From: Cloeon dipterum
Taxonomy: Eukaryota > Arthropoda > Insecta > Ephemeroptera > Baetidae
Assembly: GCF_949628265.1 (NCBI RefSeq)
Contig: NC_088787.1
Location: 18,900,501 to 18,964,500, forward strand
DNA length: 64,000 bases
Direction of reading: 5' to 3'
Of this stretch, positions 11,381 through 23,800 are shown one piece after another; the stretch's first letter is position 1; the number at the start of each line of letters is the position of its first letter. The notes below the pieces were generated by a model. It was given only the letters and a program-made list of their open reading frames with translations. It was not told the origin of the DNA and made no database searches. The position numbers and the translations under genes were made by a program.

Positions 11381-11453
11381 AGGTATGCAATCAGCCGGGA
11401 TTACTAGTTTAGCGGGTTGCATACCTCGCCTACGAGCAGGCGCTTCGCCTGCT
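11381..11453. repeat. Two adjacent perfect inverted repeats
   Basis: AGGTATGCAA (11381-11390) is matched by its exact reverse complement at 11417-11426 across a 26-nt loop. Eight bases further on, AGCAGGCG (11435-11442) pairs with CGCCTGCT (11446-11453) across a 3-nt loop. The pair could be the remnant of a foldback element or a structured transcript. No target-site duplication or terminal motif was recognised. Confidence 0.4.
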
Positions 11454-14400
11454 TCTCTCTCCCTGCCCCACTCTCAACCAACAAAAGCCAAATTTAATCA
11501 TCACAGCGCGTGGGGGCGGCTCGATCATACTTTCGACCCATTTTTACAAAGCATAATATCATCGGGGACGAAGTTTTTTGGTATCAAGGAAGAAGAGAAT
11601 GGCATTACGAAGCCTAATACTCTCAAAAGCGGGATGAAAAATGCTTTTCTCTGCAGGGTTATGTGTCTTTTCAACCATTTTTTTACATTTTCAAAAGCGT
11701 AGGAGCTATTAAAATATCCATTGTTACAATTCAAAAGTTATTTATTCAAAGACTAAATTTAGAATAAAAATGGTTGAAAAGATGGCTCTGCTCTGCAAGG
11801 AAACAAAACCTCAGAACTTTATTAAGGATTAAAATCAACTCAAACATTTCCGTATTATACAGCCAGCTATTTCGGCCCATCAGGCCGCTGTATCGTATTC
11901 TTTTTTCACCATAAAATTTCTTAGCGTACCCATTATTTCTGCCATTTTTTGCAGATGTCGTTTGCTTTTAATTATTTCTCATCAGTAATATTTCTCCCAA
12001 ATTAAATCAGTTTCTAATAGACAAAATTAAATAAGCTCTCGCACACAAAACAAGCATCAAACGAGCACTTTGTAAGGAAAATAAAACAAAAAAATAACTT
12101 TAACTATATAGAAACACGTTCATAAACACATCATTCACGGCAATTTATGCAATCTCTGGAGGTAGGTGGCACAGACAAATTGCCAAATTAGTCATTCGGC
12201 CGTAAAATTGTCTTTGGTCCAGAGTGATTCAAGGTTTTCCTGCTGAATTATTCAAAACGTCTCTGACGAGCAGTTTTGTGCTCCATCGAGCTGCTGCTGC
12301 ACGGCTCGTTTTCCTTTATTCTGCGGCTCTCCGCTTTCAGCTAATTTGATTTGCGCCTCAAATTTTCTCTCGGCGCGGCTTCTCGCGCGCGGCTGAGTGA
12401 AAAATGCGCGTGCATCAAGTGTCGCAAGCACTGTAAGCTCGTCAAGTCAATTCCTGGGCGCTTGCGCCTTCTCCGCAATCGCAGCTCCATTCATAGTGCG
12501 TATGGATGTAATCCTCGTGTGCACTGCCATGTCAGACTATTTGTCAAAAAGTGACAGCAATTATTTGTCCTCGTGCACGAGAGTCACACTTGACAAATAA
12601 TGCTGTAAGAAATCTTCGTTCTTATTATCTAGAATTGAAGACGACTTCTTCTGAAGCGACATTTAGCTACAGAGCCAAATTGAATTAGCATAGAACTGAG
12701 CTTTAAAGACAAATGATGTTTATGTAGGCTCTCTCTGGATATCTTGAACAATTGTGTTTAAATTTAATCAAAGCTAACTAAATAATTGAATTTCCAAATT
12801 CAAAATCGAGTTTCGATGTTATTAAGTCTGGAAAAAATTATGCAATCTGCGGAAAAACTGAAAATTTCCCTTAAGAGGTATGATTATTTTGAATTAAAAA
12901 ATGAATTTTAAATTAATTAATTTAATTAAATAATTTTTCTCTTATTCAAATAAAATAATATTATATCCATGTTGCATACATTTTTAAAGTTCCATGTAAG
13001 ACTTATATTAAAAATATTTTAGAGGGTTAGGTGAAAAAGTCACTGGTATTTCACCCTTCGCATTAAATGTGAGGGCTGCGAAATTTAGATGATTGGCTAT
13101 TTTTTCTGAGCTCACAATCAAATGGCCACGAATTATATGCAATATTATGCCAATAGCTTATAAAATCGTCTAAAACTGCCAAAACTGTTGAAATCAGCCT
13201 AGAGGACATATTTTTTCTTCGTTCTCCTTAAAAATGACAAATATCTTGATATCTTTACAAGAACGTAAGATTTTTTAGTATAAAAGCTCAATTTTGACAG
13301 TAAAAACTGTTTGATGTCTCGAAAACTGTCTAAATCAGGCAAAAAGTATCTAATTTGCACGAAAGAAAACAACCTTTGCTCTTTTAAATATTTTGCCTCG
13401 TGACCGGCCAAGCAAATTGGCGTTTTAATCAATAAAAACTGACTACATTTTCTGGACCCGCGTAAATTTCTGAGGAGGTGGAGGTAATGATTTTCGCTAC
13501 GGTCGAGAGGAACACTTTATACCACAATATGAGACTCTACAATTTGAGCTGTTGAAGCTGAAACCTTTTGCGGTTAGAACCTTCGCGTTGTGAGGCTGAT
13601 AATTAAATTTCTGGCTCACGTGGACATTCCTCCATTGCTACACACCTCGAAATATGAAGCCTCAAATTTTCTCGCAACATATAACATCAATCAAATACTG
13701 ATTACACGTGGCGAAGGTGGAAAGTTCACCGCGCTCGTCTATCAGCGGTCATTTGCATGAAAATGCTTTCCTCGCCTTTGTTTAACTTTTTTCCACGACA
13801 GCTAACACATTCCTTAACTCATCTCGTTTTCAGCGCCAAGAAATATGGCTCAGTGTTCATTATTCACGGGGCAATTTTCCACTCCCCTGTGTCAGGCAGT
13901 GTCGAGAGGCCTTGGAGTCCTCCAACTGGCCGGACTTTAGCGCGCTCCTTTCTAGCTTTCGAGCAAACATCATGTTCTTTTCTTACGAAAGCTCTCGTTA
14001 AATCCCTCTCGCAGAGTGCATTTTTTTGTTGCACGTGCGTCTTCTATTTCCGGACTCATTAATCAAGTTGGCAAACAAATGCGAAGATCATTTCAGGCCC
14101 CGCGAATAAATAATAACAGCAGCCATCCGTCCTGGGGAAAAGCAGAAAATAGTTGGAGCGGCAGAAGGAAAGAAGCCGGCATCGCGATAATGATAACAAA
14201 TGACACGGAGGCAGCCCTAATTGTGTTTGTTTCCGCCTCCGCCCGTGCTCTTCGAGCCGATAAAAAGCGCGGCAGGTAGACGGGAAGTAATTGCTGGGGC
14301 CCATTTTATCGGCAAAAAGGCGACAAGTAATTATTGCGTGCGCTTATTCAAGCGTCGCTGCCTTTCGCAACAGGTGAGAACCCATGAATATGCAGTTTGC

Positions 14401-16462
14401 AAATACGACGACGCAGAACTTAATTTCAAACCTGACTTCACCCAATTTCTTCGGTAGAGTGGACCTGAAAATTTTGGTTGATTTACTTTTCCTAGGATGA
14501 GAATCGGGACAAGAAAATTAGGACTTAAATCAACCGAAAATGAGATTTTCCTCTCTGGAAAAAAATCAAGCAGCATTTTTTACAACTGCTAGTAGGTGTT
14601 TGAAAATTAGTTTAATTTAATAAATATCAGGAATTTTTTACTTGCCTTTGATCCTATATTTCTATAGTTAAAAAAAGTATGTCTTTACCTCTGAAACTGC
14701 TTTACCTGGTTAAAAATGACATTATCATCTAAAATATTAAAATTTTAAAACAAATAAATGAAACTTAAATAAAAAGAGATTTTTTAATTAATTCATTAAT
14801 TTCCAAGTCAAACCAATGTTCATGTCGCCTCTTTATAGCATTGCTTCAATTCGTAAAGAATGAGTCTGAGACTTTTGATGAAGGGAATCTAATTAAGTCG
14901 CGTGAGATATTGACCCACGGCAGTTCACCTGACTGGCTTCCTCGTGAAATTCACCAAGTTTCCCCAAAGCAAGTCTTGAATCTGATCCACGAGAAAAGTC
15001 AGACGAGGCAGCACCCAAATTTAATTTTCCGGCTCATATTTAATTTCCTTGTGCAAAGTTTTGCAATCGAGAACATTAAGAAAGTCGGCACGTTGCGAGT
15101 TTCTGGATTATTTGCAAAATTACAATTTTAACGACCTTTTGAGAGTTCATTGAGGCGATGCAGTGGAGTGTGCCAACGTCTGTCTGAAGTGAATTATCAA
15201 AGTTAATTAGTTCATAAAGGTTCATGGCAAACAAGCAACGACTGTACTATACCGCTTAAAAAGCATTGAAGCACGCAGATATGTGTAAAATTCATATATT
15301 TTGAATGTTTTTAATATTTTTTGTTTTATTTTTACAACAATATTTGCACGATTCGTTGAGAAAAGGATAAAAATTTGCTATAAAATCAGAAAATTTATTT
15401 TTTCAACCCTCCCCAACCAAAGAAAACTTTAAATTTGATGTTATACAGAATATATCCAACATTATTCAGAGTTACAAAATTGTTCGAATGTAAATGTTTT
15501 TTGATCTTCTTTTATTTACAGCTATATACTTGTAATTTCCTCTTTTTACAGCATATAAATTACAAAAAGAGAAGCTCGATCGTGATTTATTTCTGTAAAT
15601 CACTAGTTTTGCATAACTTCTATTTATCAGAAATGACATGTTAAGTTTCATTGATATATATGACATTATTTAATCATGCTTGAAAGTGCTAACGCTTGTG
15701 TTGCACATCTCTAACTTTATTGGCAAATATTATTACTCAAGCGTTGAATTGAATTTATCAAACTGCAGCAATAAAAGCAGAGTTAGATTATTTCAACACC
15801 GTTAGGCAAAGAACTGAATCTAGATCAGAGCCGGGAACGGGAAACATCGCCGCAGGGATGCTCCAATTAAAAATATATATACGTTTCATCTAGTTTATCG
15901 CCTTTATTGTATGGTGAGTGTGCATGTGCATTTGAATCAATTCCCACGAGCCAATTAGGGTAAATGTCGCCCAGCGCGCTGCACCACCAATTTGCATACT
16001 TGACATTGTAATTACGAACGCTGAACAAATTAGCGGCTGACATTGACCTCGATATTCCGGCTCATAAATTTATTCATGCAGACCAGAGTGAGTATATATG
16101 GACATGTTGGCTGCATTGGAACAAAGTTAACACGAATTGACGGTTTAACTCGAGCGAGCGAATCAATGTCTCCGCGTCAGTTCAGCGTATTGCACTTGCA
16201 GTCACATGCTTTCACTGTTGCACCAACATCAAAGGCTGTTTGAATAAATAATGCAATAAACTTATCCTGCGGCTGGGCTATTTGTTTCTCTTCAATGCCA
16301 GTTTTTATGTAATGAATGTGTCCGCGTGACTTTGATTAGCTAATATCTGTTTGAATCTCTGCCAAATTTTCAAATTGTTTTAATTTTGTGAAGTTCACCT
16401 TTACTGCACCTTAACCCCCACTGCATTAATAGACTCGCATGGAAGCAGTCACATCTAATGTG

Positions 16463-16505
16463 GTCTCTCCAACCTGGATTGGAGAGACAGTGCGAGACCA
16501 ATCCA
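16463..16505. repeat. Overlapping, mutually exclusive hairpins
   Basis: GTCTCTCCAA (16463-16472) has its perfect reverse complement at 16479-16488 (6-nt loop). TGGATTGG (16475-16482) has a perfect reverse complement at 16498-16505 (15-nt loop). The second stem uses bases of the first loop and 3' arm, so only one can form at a time. No surrounding gene was recognised. Confidence 0.4.
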
Positions 16506-17586
16506 AGTAGGATTTGTTATTGACTGAACCCGATATGGGGTATGTAAGAAATTATTTATTTGACATTTTGTTAATAGGCTAGTCCAAATTGTTGATTATA
16601 ATTGTGATTTGTAATTGTCATTTTTTGTTATCTATTTTAGTTCAATTCTAAATTCTAATGCTACGATTATTGCCACGACAAGTCCCAAATAAAAGCGATG
16701 AATGAGTTAGGACGTAAGCTGCCCTTCGTTTTAATGTGAGGCCCTGACCGCTACAGTTTTAAAAATATATAAGATGAATACTTGTGAGCTCACACTGCAG
16801 GAAGCCTTTAAAAAGCTGTTGCAAACTGCAGTGGTTCTTTGCTCCGTTGTTAAGCACAGAGAACAACTAAAATATTTATTTATGAATACGATGTTGCACA
16901 ATAAAATAAACACACACCTGAGTGACCTAAAACTCCTCAAATTTAAATTAATTTGATTTAGCAATCGTTTCCCTCCATCAATTTCTGCTTGAACTTTTTC
17001 ACGCTTAGCAACGCAAAAAAATAAGTTTTTAAGCCTAAAAAGTGCATTACATTGACGCTAATATTCCAGTTTTACCGGTTCGCGTGGGAAATTGTGGAAT
17101 GATGACCCATTAGGAATGATTTTTAAATAATGATGTTAAAACAAATCAATAATTTATTAAGTTTTCCCAGTTTCCTGACTGGAAAAGAAATTTGTTATTA
17201 CGAACTCCAACTGATGAATTAATTTCCATTTTGTTATTTTTGCAATTTAAACATTAAATTTATTTTACATCTTATTTTCTCTCATTTAAGGATATTTATA
17301 ATTATCTCCCCCTTGGAATTCAGTTCATGACCAAATTTCTTTAAAAGATTTTCCCTAGATTAAACCGAATCTTAAGCATGAATAATTCTGCTAAAATTCG
17401 CCACAGGTATGCGCACAGAATAAATCATGCATTGTTTGCAGTCGCTAAAAATACACCTGTACAGGCTCTCGAGCATGAATGGCGGTTGTAAAAATGCAGC
17501 AGCATCAGCATTCTTGAAGATTCGGCGTTGTTGCATCCTCCACCTGGGCTTGAGGGGGTGGAGGGGGTCGCCCCCGGCCCCGAAGG

Positions 17587-17593
17587 TGACGTC
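17587..17593 (+). promoter_or_regulatory. CRE-like element upstream of the DH44 promoter
   Basis: TGACGTC followed by T matches seven of eight bases of the cAMP-response element. It lies about 195 bp upstream of the proposed TATA box, in a locally GC-rich region (about 17525-17900). CREs are common upstream of neuropeptide genes; binding here is inferred. Confidence 0.3.
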
Positions 17594-17647
17594 TCCGCTG
17601 CGATAACATGGAGACAGGCGAGCGGGCGGGCGGCGATAAACAAGGCG

Positions 17648-17650
<3 letters not shown>

Positions 17651-17707
<57 letters not shown>
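17651..17707 (+). repeat. (GA)n microsatellite, 57 bp
   Basis: Uninterrupted GA dinucleotides over 57 bp, flanked by GC-rich sequence. It ends 73 bp before the TATA-like box at 17781. Besides being a microsatellite, a GA tract in this place is a typical binding platform for GAGA-factor (Trl)-type proteins at insect promoters. That role is an inference. Confidence 0.9.
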
Positions 17708-17709
<2 letters not shown>

Positions 17710-17780
17710 GGTGAGTGCAAGTTAATTTTTGAATGACTGCTCCGGCGCGATGTGGAGCGAGCAGGGCGGTGCTGTGGGGG

Positions 17781-17816
17781 TTTAAAAGGGGCGGCAGGTG
17801 CGACCGCAGCCTCACT
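17781..17816 (+). promoter_or_regulatory. TATA/Inr core promoter, probably of DH44
   Basis: TTTAAAAG at 17781-17788 is a TATA-type box. An initiator-like CTCACTG follows, with its A at 17814, 33 bp from the first T of the box, which is the normal spacing. Downstream, an ATG-free stretch ends in a strong splice donor (AAAG/GTGAGT at 17897/17898). A (GA)n tract and a CRE-like site lie upstream. The link to DH44, 20 kb to the right on the same strand, is inferred from strand, the lack of other genes between, and the acceptor just before the DH44 start codon. Confidence 0.55.
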
Positions 17817-17897
17817 GCATCCCGCACGCCTGCCTCTCAGGACACACGCAAGCAGCGCGCTCCCGACCAACCCTTCTCCGACAGCCAACCACCAAAG
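17814..17897 (+). other. Putative 5' untranslated exon of DH44
   Basis: An 84-nt exon from the proposed initiator to the donor CAAAG/GTGAGT. It is GC-rich and has no ATG. Joined to the acceptor at 38021-38022, it would give a leader of 88 nt ending AGAG before the DH44 start codon. cDNA evidence is not available to me. Confidence 0.5.
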
Positions 17898-20800
17898 GTG
17901 AGTACTAATCACATTTGCAACCCTTCCAGGGTCGAACCACCTGGATTTTTACCTCTCATGCACAGATTAAGAGCTTCCGAGGATTCGTTTGTACAGTCAA
18001 TGCCAGGCCGGGAAAAACCAAAAATTTTCATGAAGTTTTTCAAAAGTAACTACAAGTTTGAAATATTTTTAATCAATGTATTTTATTTTTTCCATAAGAA
18101 ATTGATGAAAACGAATTGCTTTGTCATTTAAATCATTTTACTTAGTCTGGATTTAAGCAATCCTTATTTCAAGGAAGAAGCAGACTGATTTTATTTGGAT
18201 CATGGTCATAAACATCTATTATTAGGTATGCGAGAAAGGCTGAATATACATACAATATTATCCTCAGAGCATCCATAAGGCGTCTCACACCACAAAGCTT
18301 TAATCACGATCTCAACAGTCGCCCACGTGATTAGTGTTGCTTTGTCATGTAGTAAGTTTGTGTAGCAAACTAATTGCAGTATGGGTGTTTGCTTGATCAA
18401 TTCAAAGGATGTTCAACAATTTAACTGCAACGTCTTGCTATCAAATCCCCCGGAAAAGCGTATCTATTTGCAGTGGCTATTGATACGAAGTAAATTTTAA
18501 GTTTCAAACGACAAATTTGAAAAAAAAACGAGGAAACTGTTTGAAAAATGGTAAAAATGTAGGAGCTGTTTTTCATTTTGAATCATGATGTAATTGTACA
18601 ACGCATCCTTCCTTTCCAAATAATATGCCTGAGGCATCAGCATTACAGTCGTCGAATATACACAAATAACTTCCTCTGCAGCACTACATGAATCAAATTA
18701 TTGACAAAAGCAAACACCACACAGAGCTCACGTATGCGTTATCTTATCTCTATCTTGAAACGTGACAATGACAAGTGTTCAAAGTTTCAAATCGCAATCT
18801 AAATTTGGGAAAAAATGATAAAGTTACAGCACCGTTCCGAAATGATTTAGGATCAAATTTTGTGCTAGAATTAAAAATAGCAGGATTGAAGTAGAGATTT
18901 GACACTGAATGTTCAGTTAAGTAATAAATCAACCTATTTTAAGAGGGGGAATAAAACAATCATTCTGTATCTACCACCTTGAAGAAAATTTAGTTTATGC
19001 TGGCGTGAATAACGTACTGAGTGAGAAAATGATAATTTTAATTTAATTTTTACTAGAGCTAAATTACGTTTAATCTAGCTGCGATTTTGTTAGTCAGTTC
19101 TGGTGTATGTACACTTTGCTCTAAATCCTGCAACACAATCAGAAAAGAGTATTTATTAATTTTACACCCGCTGTCTATCCGCATTTGCCCGCAGCGGCTT
19201 TCAGCATTCGCACTTAATCATAATTAATTGACAACACAATACATAATCCGGGCTGGCGTGCATGTACACGATTATACGCTAACTCGATTCCAGAGCAAAG
19301 AAAACAAACTCGCCCGCCTGCAGCTGAAACGCAATTATCTTCCGAGTCCTCCAGGACTTCAACAGAATTTTGGAGGAGGCACTATACGTGTCCTCTCGAG
19401 AGGTCAAAAGAAAGCAAAGTGAAGTGCCGGGCGACGCGATGCGTTTTTCTCTTTAATTACTCGGACGGACGAGGCGGCGTGCGGAGTGATTGAGCCAGTT
19501 ATTGCACGCACGCTCCCCCACGGTTTGTCTTTTCTATTATTCCGGCTCTTTCATGCCGCAAATTCAAACTCGCTAATTAGTTTGTAAAAAAGCCACGTTT
19601 CCACGTGTGTGTATACTGGTCTTGTTTGCTGGTGGTATTTTTATGCCGCACAATCCGTCACATCTGCCACTGACAGAGAAGTTTTGCTTAGAAAATGCTA
19701 ACAGCGCCGACTCGGCTCTAAATTAATTAAAATTCCGGTTGATCACACACGGCGGCACTACTGCGTAATGCTCCGCTTCGGAAGATGGATTTATTCCTTC
19801 CCTCTGTCGTCGTGCACACCTTCGTAATCATACCCTGAAATCATCGTCGCGTCACATGTTTATCTGCACGTGAGCGCGATTGTGCGAATTTATCGTGGTG
19901 CAAATAGAGGGTTGTGCGCAATTTGCTGACTTCTGCATGGCTAGTTTAATATTTGCAACATAGCGTTCGAGCTGCGAATTAATGGCCTCCGCGCACCTGC
20001 TGTGCAGATGTGTGTAGTGACGACTTTTTACTCGCTCAATTAAATGCTTTTCTGTCGCAACCAGAGTTTTTTATTGTTTCATATCATTCTTTGATACCCT
20101 TCCGATCAAAAGGAATATTGCAAAACACAAAATAATGAAATGCTACAAACATCTGTACAAGATTTTGATTAAAATGTAAAAAATAATAGTACTCCTGTTT
20201 GGTTGTACATAACACCAATGATTGTTATTTCGGAAGTACCATATGCTGTGGAAACGTGAGGCAATTAATGACTAACAATAAATTATAATCATCTCCACGC
20301 CCCACAGCCAGCGTTTTCAAAGTTTATATTCTGCAATCCTTGTTGACCGCCTGCTGTCGCAAAGCACTATAATGTCAAAATTTAACAATATTTATTTAAA
20401 ATTTATCACCAAATTTAACCAATTCAAGCAACCAATTGATTAGGAACAATTTTAGTCTTTTTTTATTGTAAAAGTAACATTTTAAAGTCGTTATGTTTGA
20501 CCATAAGTTTTTCAAGGGAAATTTTCGCAATCAGGAATACTTAAACATTACAATTCTTACTAATATTTTCAGTCTTGTTTCATTCAGTAATTTTAGAAAA
20601 TGTATTTGGCTCTATAATTATGACATTCTTATAAAAATTTATTTTTGAAAAATCGAAATGAATTTAATTTACTCGCATTATTTAGGAAAACATTTATAAT
20701 ATGCTTCACAAGGCAATGTGATAAATTATAAAACATATTAAAAACCACAAGTTTTCTAAACTTATCCAGCAAGCAATGGAACAAACCATCAATTTCTCAC

Positions 20801-23800
20801 ATTAGATTATATTTCATGCACATGCCCTACTAAGTGTGAAAACCCCAAATTTATGTAAAATTTATTTCTTTTGCTGCTTAGTTTCATTTATTTACTATTC
20901 AAGTGCTCATCTTAATAATGCTATGCTTATTTTTCTGGACATGTTTCGACTCCTGGCACCTTATTTATGAAATTATACGTACCTTTATATTAATAGAACA
21001 CATATTTCCAAATGCTATTGTAAAAAAGATATATAGCAAAAGTATATTGTGCACTATATTTTTACGAAATGTTAATATTTTAGATTACTGAATAATCCTA
21101 ACAAGGTCCTTTTTATTATATTGTTCCTTTAAAAAATATTTCTGTTCATAAAATAGGGTTTCAGGTAGAATACACAACTAGTAGATTGATAAAGAAGTTA
21201 GCTTTGAGGAATATGTCCTGAATTTTAATTCAACATGAGATCAATTTTCTGGTAACCACACTGCACAAAAAATAATTTTTATGAGGGATCCTAACACATA
21301 GGCTATCAGGAAAACTTTCCGGTTTTACAGCACTTTTTGTTCACATTTCGGTATCTTTTGGAGGTCTTAATATAAGGTTTTTAATATGCCAAAAGCCAAA
21401 TAGACAGACAGAGCAAATCAGAGCCTCCTCTGAACCCTTGATTAGCAAACGCTGAAATGTCAACACGCAAACTTTCTAGCTGAATTATGCACTAAGTGTT
21501 TGTTTTTGAAGGCGTGTCCAAATGTGAATCTACAATTCCAATCAATTACCGCGAAATATCAGAGAAAAAGATGAAATTTTTGCGCCGCAAAATAAGGAGC
21601 TTTGCTCTCGGCGTTTGCACTCACATAAATCACGCAGTGCGCCGAGGGGCTGCTTGAGTTTAGCGGCTCAAATATTAAAATCACACCGTTTTTCACACAC
21701 ACGGATATGAATGTTTGATGAACTCGCGGCGATTTCACTTGCAAACGAGCCGAATTCGGCGCCCTGGTGATGCGACCGCTTTGCTCCGTCGATATACACT
21801 TGCGTCACACGCGCGACACTGGAAAAGTGGCGAGCAGGCATTGCAGCGGAAATAAATTCAGTTTGCGCTCTTTCGTCGATGGCAACGATTTCTCGTGTCT
21901 GGAATATTTGTGACGCGCACGCGAGCGGCATTACATTTGATTTCGACGCTAACGACAGAGAGGCTCCATGTGAGGGAATAGGATCAAAGACAAAGTTTGT
22001 TTGCTCCTCTGCGCGGTAGCTCCGACCAAATATCAAACAAACAAATAGGCAGAGATGTTTATTTTGCGATTTGCCGCAGATCACATTAAAAGATAGCATT
22101 TCTATTTCTTTAGTCCGAACAAATCTGCTCGTGACAACTAATTTGCCGCGTCGAGGACTGGATAAAATATTCCTCTTCCTTCTCACGGAGAAAACTGCCC
22201 TTCAGACCTTTTTCACTTACACTTAAGCCGCAAATCTGCTTTTCTGCACATCAAGCCCGAGATGGTGGAAAAAGCGACGATTGCAAGTATTGATAACTTA
22301 TTGACCTTTGCTGGATTTGCGACGCGTCTTCTGCCTCTCTATCCACGGGGATGACGGCACCGAACAAGTTTGCGGAGGCAAATTTTTTTCTACGTCCCCG
22401 ACTTTTTTCTAAAGAACTTTTCCTGAGGTTCCCTCTGATAACTGATCCTTGCTGATTCAAAGACCGTGTGCTATTCAAAAATAGAAATGGACATTTTGGT
22501 TGCGTCCATTCAACCCGGCTTGTCACCTTTCCCAACGAGCGTTCCATTTTGTGCTATTTTATCGTCATAAAATGATATGTCTGAGTCTCAGCCTAAAACA
22601 TATTCTTGAAAAGGTTTATTCTATCGAACTATATTTATAAGCTCTCTGGACGATAACTTTCAATATATCTTAACGAATAATTTAATTCAAGTTAAATGAC
22701 AATTCAAAATCGACTAAATCCGGCTCGATCAGCCAACACCGATCGTTTAAAAATCGAATTCCACAAAATGCAGAGTAATAGTGTGAAAATACTGTACATT
22801 TTTAGTTTTTCCTTCAATAGCTGTACATTTTTGGCTCTAGATGAATTTATCAAATGGAACACAAATTTTATCATTTGAAATTAGGACTTTTGTAAACCTC
22901 CATGGTAAAAGGCTGGTGATACGTGTAACATTGATGGAAATCTTGCACGTTTTTAGTGAAGACAAAGTCGTAAAAAGTGCACGTTCCAAATTTTTAACTG
23001 AATTTTGATTCCTGGAAAGTTATATTAGCTCATAAATCTTAAAAAATTGACGATATAATCTCTGAAAATAACTTTTTAATCGGAAAATTAACTTAATGGC
23101 CGGTTACTGCTTTGGTCCTTGTAAGTCAAAATCTTCACAGATTAAAACAAGTAACATTTCCAAGTCTAGTTATTTTAGTGTTCTGCTGCACAGAATCATT
23201 GTATATTTTCTCATTCATCAATTAAATTAATTTATTAGTCCCGAGATGAAGAATAATATTTTTAACTTTTCAAAGGTCGTATTCACAAATTAAAAATAGA
23301 TTACTAATTCGATAGTAATTTCAAACTGAATCATATGTATAATATGCATGATGCAGAGTATCTCATGTATCAGAAATAGTATTATTCAAAAACGCATGAA
23401 ACACACGCTTAGTTCGACGAAATTTCCACCCGGTGAGCATAAATGAGGTGCTTTTTATATGTTTAATTTTGTCAAAAGGTAGGGCTTTTTTGCGTGAATC
23501 AGTTAATCCGCTTGCCCGTCTTCAAGCGAATCTGACATTTTTACGCAACTGTTTGGTGAGAGCGTGAAAGCCGCTCTTTTCATCTCATTACGCGCTGATA
23601 ATGAACCGCAAAATAAATATCGAGACCGCACAGCAGGCACACAGTCCCACCCCTGGCGCCCTCCTCGTCAGGAGAGGGTCGTTCCCTCGAGAAAATCGCG
23701 ATTTAAATAAAACGAAAGAAAAAAAAAACAAGGAAAAGTGCTGCTCTCGACGGCGCAGAGAACGACAAAGTTTTTCGCGTCCACGGCCGGCTCCCAATAA

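Larger units (their letters stand above)
11016..17500. other. Gene-free stretch between DTWD1 and the DH44 promoter
   Basis: I found no frame resembling a known protein and no chain of exons. The open frames here occur on both strands at once and are compatible with chance. Visible structure is limited to inverted repeats at 11381-11453 and 16463-16505, plus scattered AT-rich runs. The right part may carry enhancers of DH44. Confidence 0.55.

Noticed and set aside
17505-17912. Open frames of 135 and 151 codons on the minus strand across the GA repeat
   Set aside because: They are open because the (GA)n microsatellite and GC-rich promoter lack stops; Leu-Ser and Arg-Glu dipeptide runs are repeat translation, not protein.
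21668-22186. 172-codon minus-strand open frame
   Set aside because: No similarity to any family I know, no plausible start context, and composition like random GC-richer DNA. It lies within the proposed DH44 intron.
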